Shown one piece after another: positions 51,975-61,660 of a stretch of DNA of 64,000 nucleotides; within the stretch, counting starts at the first letter, position 1, and each line of letters opens with the position of its first letter. The position numbers and the translations under genes were made by a program. Below the pieces are notes generated by a model. It was not told the origin of the DNA. It searched no databases and worked only from the letters and a program-made list of their open reading frames with translations. Origin of the DNA: CALBPI01 sp038524795. Lineage in GTDB: Bacteria; Pseudomonadota; Gammaproteobacteria; Steroidobacterales; Woeseiaceae. The DNA lies in contig JBCBIJ010000002.1 of NCBI GenBank assembly GCA_038524795.1, positions 186,001 to 250,000 of the forward strand. The letters are read 5' to 3'.

Positions 51975-51999
51975 CGCCGATCGCCTCGCGCGATCGGCG
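51975..51999 (+). other. Perfect 9-bp hairpin before the PEP-CTERM terminator
   Basis: CGCCGATCG (51975-51983) and CGATCGGCG (51991-51999) with a 7-nt loop, 22 bp after the stop. Likely an mRNA 3' stabilising element or secondary terminator preceding the main one. Confidence 0.6.
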
Positions 52000-52013
52000 C
52001 CAAACCGGCAAAG

Positions 52014-52045
52014 AAACCCCGGGCTTCGTCCCGGGGTTTTTTTTT
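52014..52045 (+). terminator. Strong intrinsic terminator after the PEP-CTERM gene
   Basis: AAACCCCGGG (52014-52023), loop CTTCGT, CCCGGGGTTT (52030-52039) running into nine T (52037-52045). Textbook Rho-independent form. Confidence 0.92.
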
Positions 52046-52144
52046 GCCCGTCCAAATAGCGCTCCCCCATAGGTGTTGCAGTATCACAACATCCCATTGC
52101 CCCCGAATGCGCGCTAAAGCACCGATTTGGCAATAGTTTCACAC

Positions 52145-52183
52145 GTAATGCACCACACTTGTGCAGCTCTGTTGGTAATGCAC
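52145..52183. repeat. GTAATGCAC direct repeat, candidate operator of the receptor gene
   Basis: GTAATGCAC at 52145-52153 and 52175-52183, centres 30 bp apart (about three helical turns). The first also forms a dyad TGCAC-N7-GTGCA (52149-52165). Located 80-110 bp upstream of the receptor start. Confidence 0.4.
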
Positions 52184-52258
52184 AACGAAACTTTGGATTC
52201 GTAGTTTATTGGTGCTAAACCCTTCGCTGCGGTCGAAGAACCGCACGCCGCTGCAGAA

Positions 52259-55200
52259 ATGGCAGCAGCTGACCATCAGAGGGATGGTTTCAGGGTGCCT
52301 TACATCACTTCGAAGAAACGTGCGACCACAGCCGCCGCGGTGCTCGCGTCGCTTGTGGCTTTGCCGCAGCCGCTGCAGGCACAGGACGACGACGAGACAC
52401 TGGAAGAGATCGTCGTCACGGGTTCACGTATCCAGCGCGACCCCAACGCCATTGCGGCACAGCCGGTGCAAAGCGTTAGCGCCGAGGACATTCAGCTTTC
52501 GGGCGAGTTTTCGGTCTCCGACATCGTCAACGACGTCCCGGCCCTGCTCTCTTCAACCACATCTGAGAACGCACAGGACGCCGGCATCGCTGCGGGCACC
52601 AACGTCCTGAACCTGCGCGTGCTGGGTGCCAACCGTACGCTTGTACTCGTCGACGGTCGCCGACACGTGGCGGGCGTTGCAGGTACACAATCAGTCGACG
52701 TCGGCTCGATTCCGGTCAAGCTCATCGAGCGCGTTGAAGTTCTGACGGGCGGCGCATCCGCCGTTTACGGGGCCGATGCCGTCTCCGGCGTCGTGAACTT
52801 TATTCTCAAGGACGACTACGAGGGCTTCGACATCGACGCCATGACGGGCATGAGTGGCGACAGCGACGCCAATTAGTCCACGCTGTCGGTGACCTGGGGC
52901 AAGAACTTTCTCGACGGGCGCGCCAACATCTCCGCGTCGCTCGACTACCGCAACGACGACGGCCTCAGAGCCAACGAGCGCGACAACGGGATCTTCATCG
53001 GTTCGGCGCGCGATTGGGTCAACCCCGCCTTGCGCTCCCAGCAAGGCGATATCAGTGCCGCCAATACGCCCAACTTCGCCCAGTTTTACAACTTCGCGAA
53101 CACCGGCTTGACGGATTTCGGGCTGCCGATCCCAACAGAGGCTGACTTCATCGCGGACTACACGGCCGAGTTCGGTGCTGCGCCGGCGCTAACGGGCGCG
53201 GAACTCGCGCTCATTGCTCAAGCCGCCAACGCACCGCAGCGCGCTGTGCTGCCAGGCCGCACGTTCCCGTTCACCTCGGGCTACGGCTACATCATTCCGG
53301 GCAACCCGTTCACATTTGACGGTTTCGACCCTGAAACGCCGATCGACCTTGACGGCAACGGACGGCCCGACTGCCTTGACTCCTTCACGGGATTCAACTC
53401 AGTCGCCGGCATCATCGGCGGCTGTTGGAACGTTAACGCAGACGGCACGTATCGCCCGGTGCAGGATGGCCTTATCGCAACAGGAACTCAGGGCTTCGGA
53501 GGCGATTCGTTCAATACGATCCAACAAGGCTTCGGGTACATCATCCCGCCCGAAGAAAAATACACGTTGAACCTGCTCGGCCGCTTCGACTTCACGGAAC
53601 AGATGAGTTTTTTCGGCGAGCTCAAGTATTCAGCTCAGGAAAACGAGGGCGAGCAGCAGCCGACCTAGTTCTGGGATCTGCTGTTCGGCGCACCCGATAA
53701 CCCCTTCCTGCCAAGTTTCATTCAGCCCGTCGCCGATCAAAATGGCGGCGTGGCCATCACGATCGACCCGATCGGCATTGGCACCGCAACGACTGAGATC
53801 GAGCGTGAGACCTTCCGCATCGTCGGCGGTGTTGAAGGCGAGCTCGATAACGGCTGGACCTACGAGGTCTCGGCAAACTTCGGGCGCTTCACGCGTGACC
53901 TCAAGGAAAACGACAACATCATCAACGACCGCTTCCTCGCAGCCATCGATGCGGTCATCGACCCCGCAACGGGTCAGCCAGCATGCCGGTCGTCAGTCGA
54001 CCCGATGGCGCCGGCACAGACCACGCCGTTCAACATTCCCAACTACGATCCCGGTTACTTCTCGTTTACGCCAGGTGATGGCACATGTATCCCGCTTAAC
54101 ATTTGGGCTGGCGCTACAGGCATCACGCAGCAGGCCGTCGACTGGGTTACGCGTGATACGAACACCCAGACAGAGCTCGTGCAGAAGGTCTTCACGGCGT
54201 TCATCACGGGCGACTCGAGCGATTGGTTTGAACTGCCCGCAGGCCCGGTTTCTTTCGCGGCTGGCGGCGAATGGCGGCGTGAAGAATCCGAATTCAGCTT
54301 CGACGCGTTTGAGCGCGGCGTCCTGCCTGAGGGTTCACCGTTTGGCGCGGGCACCAACATTGCAGATGTCAGCGGCAACGCCAACCTGCTGTTTCGCCCG
54401 GCGCTGTCCAACCGCAACGAGCAGGGCGACTACGAGGCCATCGACGCTTTCGTAGAATTCTCGCTGCCGCTGCTGGCGGACATGCCAGGCGTGGAATCGC
54501 TGGTATTCGACGCCGCGGTGCGCGGTTCGGACTACACGACGATCGGCCGCGCGACGACCTGGAAGACCAGTCTTTCATACGCGCCCGTAGACGACATTCG
54601 TTTCCGCAGCACCTACTCCGAGGCGGTTCGCGCACCGAACATTACGGAACTCTTCGGGCCCCAGGTGGGTATTACTTCGCGTCCGGCCGACCCCTGTGAC
54701 GCGGCTCAGATCAACGCCATTGCCGCAGACAACCCGACGCTGGCTGCACAAACCCAGGCCAACTGTGTTGCCGACTTCGCCAACATCGGGCTCGATCCGT
54801 TCGACGGCGACGGCAACTACGTGTTCGGCGACCCGCTCTCGGCTGCATTCGGCGGTGTTGAAGGCGGCAATGTCGACCTTCAGGAAGAAACGGCAGAGAC
54901 GTTCTCGATCGGGTTCGTTGCTCAGCCTCGCTTCCTCGAGGGCCTGACGCTGAGCGTGGACTACTGGGATATCCGCATCGAAGACGCCATCGAGACGGTG
55001 AGCGATAACGACATCGTAAACGCCTGCTACCAGGGCCCAACGCTCAACCCGGCGTTTTGTGACTTGTTCTCGCGCAACGGCGATCCGAACTCGCTGCAGT
55101 TTGGCGGCTTTAACTTCATCCAGCGTTCACTCGTGAACTTCGCGGCGCTCGAAACGGACGGCATCGATTTCTCGGCCGACTACAGCTTCGAACTCGGCGA

Positions 55201-55633
55201 CCACGGCTTCAACGTCAAGGTGTCCGGCACGAAGGTCAACGATCTGAACCGCTTCTCGGATCCGTTGGACCCCTCGGTGGTTGACGTGGAACTCGGCGAG
55301 GTGCGTCGCCCTGAATTGAGCGGCAATGTCTTCGTTAACTGGTTCTACGGCGGGCTGCAGCTGCAGTGGCAGGCGCAGTTCCAGGACGAGCAGCTGCTGC
55401 GCTTCGTTGAAATCGACACCGCGGAAACGCTGTACGGCGACGCCGTATTCCAGGACGCCTTCTGGCAGCACGATCTCGCGGCCTCGTTCGATTACAGCGA
55501 CAAGCTCAAGTTCTACGGCGGCATCCGCAATCTCACCGACGAGGACCCGTTCTCCACGGACTTCGGCTTCCCGGCAAGCCCACGCGGACGGTTTTTCTAC
55601 GTGGGTGTGAACTACACCATGGACGGCTTCTAG
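52259..55633 (+). pseudogene. TonB-dependent receptor interrupted by two in-frame TAG codons
   Basis: 1,125 codons in one frame, with TAG at 52874-52876 and 53666-53668 and no frameshift. Start is ATG 52259 or GTG 52295 (before a signal peptide ending LPQPLQAQ). ETLEEIVVTGSRIQRDP begins the plug; plug motifs NLRVLGANRTLVLVDGRR and VEVLTGGASAVYGADAVSGV (about residues 150-180). The barrel continues after the first TAG (STLSVTWGKNFLDGRANISA) and after the second (FWDLLFGAPDNPFLPSF), and ends in FYVGVNYTMDGF with C-terminal Phe. The first TAG replaces what is often Gln, Lys or Tyr; the second precedes FWDLLF. Both differ from a sense codon by one base. Either a recent pseudogene, sequence error, or readthrough. 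Followed by a strong terminator. Confidence 0.85.
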
Positions 55634-55665
55634 GCCGACCTAAACGCTTCCCGTCCGAAGGACAC

Positions 55666-55700
55666 CGGGCCGACCCGTTCGCGGGTCGGCCCGTTTTTTT
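55666..55700 (+). terminator. Strong intrinsic terminator after the receptor gene
   Basis: Twelve-bp perfect stem (55666-55677 / 55682-55693), loop TTCG, then seven T (55694-55700). An intact terminator fits a gene that was until recently functional. Confidence 0.92.
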
Positions 55701-55781
55701 GCACCGCTGTCGGGCCGCGCGCACAATGAACAACACGTTTCTCGTGCGGTCCAACGCAAGGACACCCAGCCCGGAGGCACC

Positions 55782-56627
55782 ATGACCCGCAACCGCATCC
55801 TGACGCACCTGGCCTTGGCTTTCGTGGCCCTGGCCGCCAGTGCCGCGAACGCCGACAGCGAGTTCCTACGCTTCGAGCGCGACGACAGCAAGCGCATTGT
55901 CGGACTCGAAGTGGCCATCGCCCATTTCAGTCCCACTGATCGAGACGACATCGCCGTCGACCTGATTGGCGCCGTCCACGTCGGCGACGCGGCGTACTAC
56001 GCTGACCTCAATGAACGATTCAAGGACTACGATGCCGTGCTTTACGAGCTCGTAGCACCCGAAGGCACGCGCGTACGCCCGGGAATGCCCCGCACAGGCA
56101 TGCTCGCGGGTGCGCAGCTCGCGATGACGGACGGTCTCGACCTCGCCTACCAGCTTGATGAGATCGACTATTTCGCCGAAAACCTCGTGCACGCGGACCT
56201 CTCGGGCAAGGAGCTGCGCGCGGCGATGCAAGAGCGCGGAGAGACGCCGCTGCTGTTCGCGTGGCGCGGCTTTATCGCGGGCATCAAGCAAAGCGCGCGA
56301 GACCCCATGGGCATTCAGAGCACCATCATGCTCGCGAACCTGATTGCCCCGGGCGATAGTCGGACCCGCAAGATCACGGTCGCGAAAGAGCTCATGAAGA
56401 TGGACCAGATGCGTGAGCTCATCGGGCAGGACGAGAACTCGTCGATTATCGGCGCCCGCAACGAACGCGCCATCGAAGTCCTTCAACGGGAGCTCGCCAA
56501 GGGGCACAAGCGTGTCGGAATCTTCTACGGCGTCGGCCACAATGAAGACTTCGCACGCCGCCTGACCGAAGAGCTCGGGTTCGAGGCCGAGGGCGCGACC
56601 TGGGTAAAGGCCTGGGACATTCCCTAG
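55782..56627 (+). CDS. TraB/GumN-like secreted protein
   Basis: 281 aa with signal peptide (LTHLALAFVALAASAANA). DLIGAVHVGDAAYYADLNER (about 60-79), AVLYELVAPEGTRV and VGIFYGVGHNEDFARRL near the C-terminus are the GxxH, E and GxxH motifs of the TraB/GumN/Tiki family, whose animal members are metalloproteases. Single gene between two terminators. Confidence 0.82.
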   Translation: MTRNRILTHLALAFVALAASAANADSEFLRFERDDSKRIVGLEVAIAHFSPTDRDDIAVDLIGAVHVGDAAYYADLNERFKDYDAVLYELVAPEGTRVRPGMPRTGMLAGAQLAMTDGLDLAYQLDEIDYFAENLVHADLSGKELRAAMQERGETPLLFAWRGFIAGIKQSARDPMGIQSTIMLANLIAPGDSRTRKITVAKELMKMDQMRELIGQDENSSIIGARNERAIEVLQRELAKGHKRVGIFYGVGHNEDFARRLTEELGFEAEGATWVKAWDIP

Positions 56628-56630
56628 GCC

Positions 56631-56666
56631 AAAAAAAACGGGCCACACCGCCCCCGGTGTGACCCG
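56631..56666 (-). terminator. Intrinsic terminator of ompW (minus), between convergent genes
   Basis: Twelve-position stem 56639-56650 / 56655-56666 with one mismatch and CCCC loop; on the minus strand it is followed by eight U (A-run 56631-56638). On plus it may stop the TraB-like transcript less efficiently. Confidence 0.88.
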
Positions 56667-56688
56667 CAAGTCCCCGCCTAAGTCGGGG

Positions 56689-57354
56689 TCAGAACCGATA
56701 GCCCAGCGAGATGCTGTAGACGAGCGGATCAATTTCGACGTCCGTGGTCAGCTGTGAGCTGCCGAACGTGAAGGTCGCGTCCGTATCAATGTCGACCCAC
56801 CACACGCCAACGTTCACGAGCCACTTGTCGTTGAGCGCGTAGTCAAAACCCGCCTGCAGTGCCAGTCCAAATGACGCATCGAGATCGAGATCACCAGAAC
56901 CGAGTACACCCTCGAGCTGGCCGTCGACGTCTTCATCAAAGAACAGCGTGTAGTTGATGCCCGCGCCAACGTAAGGCTGGAATGCGCCAGACGGATCCGC
57001 AGGGAAGTACTGCAAGGATACGGTGGGCGGCAGATGCTTGGTCTCACCCGCGGAAACCGTGCCCAGCCCCAGTGCACCCGTGTCGGCCGAAATGTCATGC
57101 GAGAACGGCGTAGAGGCCAAGACTTCGAGGCCAATCTTGTCGCTGATCATGTATACGAACGTCAGCCCAAGTGCCGTGCCGTCATCGACATCCGCTTCTG
57201 AGCCGGCAATCGCCGAACCATCGAGCACGAGCTCGGAACTACTGGCATCGGGCGCCACCGTGGCCACGCCACCGCGGAACAACATATCCCCCGCCTCGTA
57301 AGCCTGTGCCAAACCGGCCAGCATCATCAGTGCCGCCGCGACCATTGTCCTCAT
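56689..57354 (-). CDS. ompW: OmpW-family outer-membrane protein
   Basis: 221 aa from ATG 57354 with GGAGAAGGG Shine-Dalgarno; upstream in-frame ATGs are rejected. Signal peptide (MRTMVAAALMMLAGLAQA), then an eight-stranded barrel: DMLFRGGVATVAPD, DDGTALGLTFVYMISDKIGL, LPPTVSLQYFPADPSGAFQP (about 117-136), YVGAGINYTLFFDED, and C-terminal YSISLGYRF ending in Phe. OmpW passes small hydrophobic molecules; in enterics it is oxygen-regulated. Confidence 0.93.
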   Translation of the reverse strand: MRTMVAAALMMLAGLAQAYEAGDMLFRGGVATVAPDASSSELVLDGSAIAGSEADVDDGTALGLTFVYMISDKIGLEVLASTPFSHDISADTGALGLGTVSAGETKHLPPTVSLQYFPADPSGAFQPYVGAGINYTLFFDEDVDGQLEGVLGSGDLDLDASFGLALQAGFDYALNDKWLVNVGVWWVDIDTDATFTFGSSQLTTDVEIDPLVYSISLGYRF

Positions 57355-57425
57355 TACCCTTCTCCTCTCTGGCGTCATGTCGTGATTGACACGAAGAGGA
57401 TGCGGCGCGGGAACTGCGACCACAT

Positions 57426-57437
57426 TGACCGCGGTCA
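57426..57437. promoter_or_regulatory. 12-bp palindrome upstream of ompW
   Basis: Perfect palindrome TGACCGCGGTCA about 72 bp before the ompW ATG, 33 bp downstream of the acyl-CoA ligase stop. It resembles a TetR- or GntR-type operator; the regulator is not in the window. Confidence 0.4.
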
Positions 57438-57470
57438 TTGACAACGCCTCGACAGCGTGATCCGAAATGG

Positions 57471-59006
57471 TCAGCCCGCAGCGGTCGCCTTGTAACGTTC
57501 GACCAGGCGGCGCTTGTAGAGTTTGCCGTTGTCATGCCGCGGCAGCGCAGCGTCGAAATCAATGCTGCGCGGGACCTTGATGTGCGACAAACGCTCGCGC
57601 AGGTAGCCAATCAACTCTGCCTCAAGCGCATCGCCGCCTGTTGTGCCGTCCAACGGTTGTACAACGGCGTGCACGCGCTCACCGAACTCAGGGTCGGGCA
57701 GCCCGAACACGGCCGCATCGGCAACCTGGTCGTGCGACACAAGCAAGTCTTCAACTTCCTGCGGATAGATGTTCACGCCGCCCGAGATGATCATGTAGTG
57801 CTTGCGGTCGGTCAGGTAGAGAAAGCCTTCGTCGTCCACGTAGCCCACGTCGCCGACCGTGGCCCAATCGCCCTTGTAACTCTGCGCCGTCTTCTCTGGC
57901 TCATCAAAATACTCGAACTTTTGCGGGTTGCCCGAGAAGTAGACGGTCCCGACTTCACCCGTCGGTGCCGGTTCGCCATCGTCGCCAACGATGTGTACCT
58001 GACAGTTGACGGGCCGCCCCACGCTGCCTTTGTGCGTGAGCCAGTTGGCCGAGTCGATGGCGGTAAAGCCCGCGCCTTCGGTGGAGGCGTAGTATTCGGC
58101 GAGCCTGGGGCCCCACCACTCGATCATGCGTTGCTTTATGTCCACGGGACATGGCGCTGCGGCGTGTATGGCCACCTGCAACGACGAGAGGTCGTAGCCC
58201 TTGCGAACGTCCTCCGGCAGTTTGAGCATGCGCACGAACATGATCGGTACCCACTGGCTGTGGGTGACACCAAATCGCGCGATGCTCGCCAGCGCCAGCT
58301 CCGGATCAAACTTCGGCATGATCACGATGGTGGCGCCCAGCGCCTGGGCCACGGTGCAGAACGTCAACGGCGCTGCGTGGTACAGCGGCGCGGGCGAGAG
58401 ATAGACGGTGCCGGCCCCAATACCAAACGCGCTTACGAGCGCCAGCGGCATTGGCAGAATCTCGTCAATGGGCGTGCCATTGGGCCGCAGTGACAGCACA
58501 CCCTTGGGCCGGCCTGTCGTACCCGACGAGTAGAGCATCTGTACGCCTGCTTCTTCGTCAGCGATAGGTGTTTCCGGATGTGCTGCAATGACCGATTCAA
58601 AATCGTCGAACGCATCGGTGTTGGCACGCAACATGGTCGCGAATTCGAGCTTCGGCGACGCATCGCGCACACTGGCCGCGAGCTCGGCGAACAGGTCGCT
58701 CGTGATCAGCAGACGAGAGCGCGAATTCGCGACGATATAGGCCACCTCGTCATGCAGCAGATGCGTGCTGATGGCCGTATAGACGAGCCCGCTTCTTTGC
58801 GCGGCCCAGATGATGGGCATGTACTCGACACAATTCTCGAGCAGAATGGCGATGTGATCACGCGGCGCCAGTCCCAGAGAACGGAACCAGTGGGCGATGC
58901 GATTCGACAGCGCATCAAGTTCCCGGTAAGTCAGTTGCTTGCCCGTGTCAGCCATGATCACGGCTGGCGTGTCCGGCTGGCTTACAGCCTGCTGGCTTGG
59001 ATGCAT
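57471..59006 (-). CDS. AMP-forming acyl-CoA synthetase (FadD3/FadD13-like)
   Basis: 511 aa. P-loop-like MLYSSGTTGRPKG (about 172-184), AEYYASTEGAGFTAI, WATVGDVGYVDDEGFLYLTD (about 385-404), and GKLYKR with the catalytic Lys near the C-terminus. Class I adenylate-forming enzyme making acyl-CoA from a free acid; relation to ligases for cyclic/steroid-derived or branched acids is suggested by length and the ACAD genes in the window. Divergent from the MBL-fold gene. Confidence 0.9.
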   Translation of the reverse strand: MHPSQQAVSQPDTPAVIMADTGKQLTYRELDALSNRIAHWFRSLGLAPRDHIAILLENCVEYMPIIWAAQRSGLVYTAISTHLLHDEVAYIVANSRSRLLITSDLFAELAASVRDASPKLEFATMLRANTDAFDDFESVIAAHPETPIADEEAGVQMLYSSGTTGRPKGVLSLRPNGTPIDEILPMPLALVSAFGIGAGTVYLSPAPLYHAAPLTFCTVAQALGATIVIMPKFDPELALASIARFGVTHSQWVPIMFVRMLKLPEDVRKGYDLSSLQVAIHAAAPCPVDIKQRMIEWWGPRLAEYYASTEGAGFTAIDSANWLTHKGSVGRPVNCQVHIVGDDGEPAPTGEVGTVYFSGNPQKFEYFDEPEKTAQSYKGDWATVGDVGYVDDEGFLYLTDRKHYMIISGGVNIYPQEVEDLLVSHDQVADAAVFGLPDPEFGERVHAVVQPLDGTTGGDALEAELIGYLRERLSHIKVPRSIDFDAALPRHDNGKLYKRRLVERYKATAAG

Positions 59007-59118
59007 CGTTGTCCCCCCGACGGCATGCTCAGCGGCTATAATGGCGACTACGCGACACTACGCGCAACCGCGCAGGCACCGTGGCCGGTGCCGCACTTCG
59101 GCCACCGCGCGCCGAACC

Positions 59119-60147
59119 ATGCCTAGCCTTCCCGATTACATGCACTACCCGCTCGCCGATGTACCGGCACCCGGCCAGACCGTACATGTCGCCGATGGTG
59201 TTTCTTGGCTCCGCATGCCGCTCCCGTTCATGCTCGGGCACATCAACCTCTGGCTCCTTGACGACCACGACGACACGCTCGCGATCGTCGACACAGGCCT
59301 CAATACGCGCGACACACAGGATCACTGGCGCAACCTGCTCGACGGCAAAACCGTGAGCCGCATTGTCATCACGCACATGCACCCCGACCACGTCGGCAGT
59401 GCGGGCTGGCTGCACGAGCACTACGACGCACCGCTGTACATGACACGTGCGGAATACCTGATGTGCCGCGTGCTTGTCGCAGACACGGGGCAGCCCGCCC
59501 CCGAGGCTGGCGTCGACTTTTACCGCGCCGCGGGCTTCGACGACGATGCCCTGCAGCGCTACCGCGATCGCTTCGGTGGCTTCGGCAAGGCCGTGTACGC
59601 GATGCCACAGGCCTATCACCGGCTGCAGGAAGGCGATGTATTGCGCATCGGCGCGCAGGACTGGCGCATCGTCACCACAAGTGGCCATTGCCCAGAGCAC
59701 GCCTCGCTGTTTAACGAGCAGGCAGGTCTGTTTATTGCCGGCGATCAGATCCTGCCCACAATCTCCTCCAACGTCAGCGTTTGGCCAACGGAGCCCGAGG
59801 CCGACCCTATGGGCTTCTGGCTCGACAGCTGTCGCAAACTGAAGGGCCTGCTCGACGATGAGGTGCTCGTGCTGCCTTCACACGGCAAACCGTTCCGGGG
59901 TGCGCCGGGTCGCCTGCAGGCGCTCATTGACGAACATGAAGACAATTTTGACGCGTTGCGCGCCCTGTGCCGCGAACCCCAGCGCGCGATAGACACCTTT
60001 GCGGCTCTGTTCAAAAGCCGTATCACAGACGGCAACCTGATCATGGCGACAGGCGAAGCCGTGGCGCACCTCAATCACATGCTGCAAGAGGGCAGCCTGG
60101 TCCGCGAGACCGATGATGACGGCGTGCACCGCTATCGCACCGCATAG
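59119..60147 (+). CDS. Metallo-beta-lactamase-fold hydrolase
   Basis: 342 aa from ATG 59119; longer frames overlap the divergent ligase gene. THMHPDHVGSAGWLHEHYDA (about 85-104) is the HxHxDH zinc motif, TTSGHCPEHASLF supplies the next His and FIAGDQILPTISSNVSVWP the Asp. A C-terminal helical extension of about 80 residues follows. Glyoxalase-II-like clan; substrate unknown. First of a four-gene unit with arfB. Confidence 0.88.
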   Translation: MPSLPDYMHYPLADVPAPGQTVHVADGVSWLRMPLPFMLGHINLWLLDDHDDTLAIVDTGLNTRDTQDHWRNLLDGKTVSRIVITHMHPDHVGSAGWLHEHYDAPLYMTRAEYLMCRVLVADTGQPAPEAGVDFYRAAGFDDDALQRYRDRFGGFGKAVYAMPQAYHRLQEGDVLRIGAQDWRIVTTSGHCPEHASLFNEQAGLFIAGDQILPTISSNVSVWPTEPEADPMGFWLDSCRKLKGLLDDEVLVLPSHGKPFRGAPGRLQALIDEHEDNFDALRALCREPQRAIDTFAALFKSRITDGNLIMATGEAVAHLNHMLQEGSLVRETDDDGVHRYRTA

Positions 60148-60156
60148 GTCGCACGC

Positions 60157-60594
60157 GTGAGCGGCATCGCACGTCACATCGCGTCTGGCATCTGCCTCTA
60201 CGACGACGAACTGCAGTGGCAGGCTGTGCGCGCCAGCGGGCCGGGCGGCCAACACGTGAACAAGACGGCGACGGCCGTGGAGCTCAAGTTCAATATTCCG
60301 GCCTCGCGGCTACCCGCGCCCGTCAAGCAGCGGCTGCTGGCCCGCAACGACCGACGCATTGCGGCCTCAGGGATTGTGGTCATCCGCGCGCAGCAGGCGC
60401 GTTCGCAAAAACAGAACAAACGGGCTGCGCTCGACAGACTCTCGGCGCTCGTGGCCGAAGCGAGCCACGAACCCAAGCGGCGCATCGCGACCAAGACGCC
60501 CGCCCGCGTCCACCGCGCGCGACTTGCAGCCAAACAGCGCCGCTCTGAGACGAAGCGCCGGCGCGCCGCAGTTCGCGGAGGCGATCATGATTGA
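60157..60594 (+). CDS. arfB: Alternative ribosome-rescue factor ArfB (YaeJ)
   Basis: 145 aa from GTG 60157. ASGPGGQHVNKTATAVELKF (about 26-45) holds the GGQ peptidyl-hydrolase motif, and the basic C-terminal tail (KQRRSETKRRRAAVRGG) inserts in the empty mRNA channel of stalled ribosomes. Length and tail distinguish it from RF1/2. Overlaps the next gene by 8 bp. Confidence 0.93.
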   Translation: MSGIARHIASGICLYDDELQWQAVRASGPGGQHVNKTATAVELKFNIPASRLPAPVKQRLLARNDRRIAASGIVVIRAQQARSQKQNKRAALDRLSALVAEASHEPKRRIATKTPARVHRARLAAKQRRSETKRRRAAVRGGDHD

Positions 60595-61660
60595 GCGCAC
60601 TGACATTGACGTGGTCATTGTCGGTCAGGGCATCGCAGGATCGTCGCTGGCCTGGGCGCTCATGGACCGCGGTATGCGCCCGCTGGTTATCGATGACCGG
60701 CGCGAAACCAGCGCCTCGAGCGTGGCTGCCGGACTCATCACACCCGTCACGGGCGCCAAGCTCAAGCCACAAGCGGACTTCTCCTTTCTCGCCGGTGCTG
60801 CCGCCGCGCACTATCGCGCCGTCGAGGCAGCCACCAAGGTGGACTGTTACCACGCGCGCCCTGCATGGCGGCTGCTGTCCACCGAGCGCGAGCTGTCGAT
60901 TTGGAACACCGCCGATCCGGGGCTCCTCGCGGAGCTCAAGCCGACTGACGAGCTGCCCACCGGTATTGCACCAGGCCAGGTGAATACCCTCATGCCCAAT
61001 GCAGCGCGGCTGGACACGCAGCGCTACCTGGAGGCTGTGCATACCGCGCTCTGCGACAAGGGGCTCATGCTCGGCGGCCACGTCGAACCCGAAGACGTCA
61101 CTCGCGTAGACGCCGGTATCGCCCTGCCCGATCTTTCGGTTCGTGCACGGCACATCGTTTTCTGTCGGGGTTACGCCGATGCGCGCAACAGCTATTTCGC
61201 CGGACCGTCATGGCGTCCCGCAAAAGGTCAGGTCCTGACCATCCGCTGTGCCGACCTGGACATCGCAAATACGGTCCACGCACCAGGTCTTTGGCTGACG
61301 CCACTGGGCGGCACCCTGTACCTGGCGGGCGCCAGTTACGAATGGGACACGCTTGACGACCGCCCGACCGCCGAGGCCCGCGAAGCGCTCTGTGAAAAAC
61401 TCGACCGCCTGCTCACCGTTGACTACACCGTGGTCGATCACCGCGCCGCCGTGCGGCCCATCGTGCAGGGCCGCAAGCCCGTTTGTGGTCCCTCTCCCAA
61501 AGACTCTCGCATCTGGCTGTTCAATGGCCTCAGCTCCAAGGGCGCGCTCTACGCGCCGACCGTCGCCATGCAGGTCGCTGGTGCCTTGTGCAAGGACATC
61601 CCCGTTGACGACGAGTACCGGTTCGATCTGCGGGCCAGCGGAGAATGGCAGGACGACTGA
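60587..61660 (+). CDS. DAO-family FAD oxidoreductase, MnmL/MnmC(o)-like
   Basis: 357 aa from ATG 60587; the upstream frame lies inside arfB. Rossmann FAD loop DVVIVGQGIAGSSLAWAL at the N-terminus, SSVAAGLITPVTGAKL (about 43-58), and C-terminal PIVQGRKPVCGPS with LFNGLSSKGALYAP. It overlaps by 16 bp a YtqB/MnmM-type methyltransferase, matching the two-step conversion of cmnm5s2U34 to mnm5s2U34 in tRNA: FAD-dependent removal of the carboxymethyl group, then N-methylation. Glycine oxidase or ThiO is the alternative. Confidence 0.75.
   Translation: MIERTDIDVVIVGQGIAGSSLAWALMDRGMRPLVIDDRRETSASSVAAGLITPVTGAKLKPQADFSFLAGAAAAHYRAVEAATKVDCYHARPAWRLLSTERELSIWNTADPGLLAELKPTDELPTGIAPGQVNTLMPNAARLDTQRYLEAVHTALCDKGLMLGGHVEPEDVTRVDAGIALPDLSVRARHIVFCRGYADARNSYFAGPSWRPAKGQVLTIRCADLDIANTVHAPGLWLTPLGGTLYLAGASYEWDTLDDRPTAEAREALCEKLDRLLTVDYTVVDHRAAVRPIVQGRKPVCGPSPKDSRIWLFNGLSSKGALYAPTVAMQVAGALCKDIPVDDEYRFDLRASGEWQDD

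Larger units (their letters stand above)
51953..52258. other. Intergenic region between PEP-CTERM gene and receptor gene
   Basis: 306 bp without a gene. It holds a hairpin (51975-51999), a strong intrinsic terminator (52014-52045) and, in the AT-richer right half, the receptor promoter with a GTAATGCAC direct repeat (52145 and 52175). Confidence 0.6.

Noticed and set aside
52874..53668. TAG reassigned to an amino acid in this organism
   Set aside because: TAG is used as a normal terminal stop by many genes here (thrS, the receiver-TonB gene, xdhC-like, the triple fusion, prpD, the SDR, the TraB-like and MBL-fold genes), and readthrough of those would enter neighbours, so genome-wide reassignment is unlikely.
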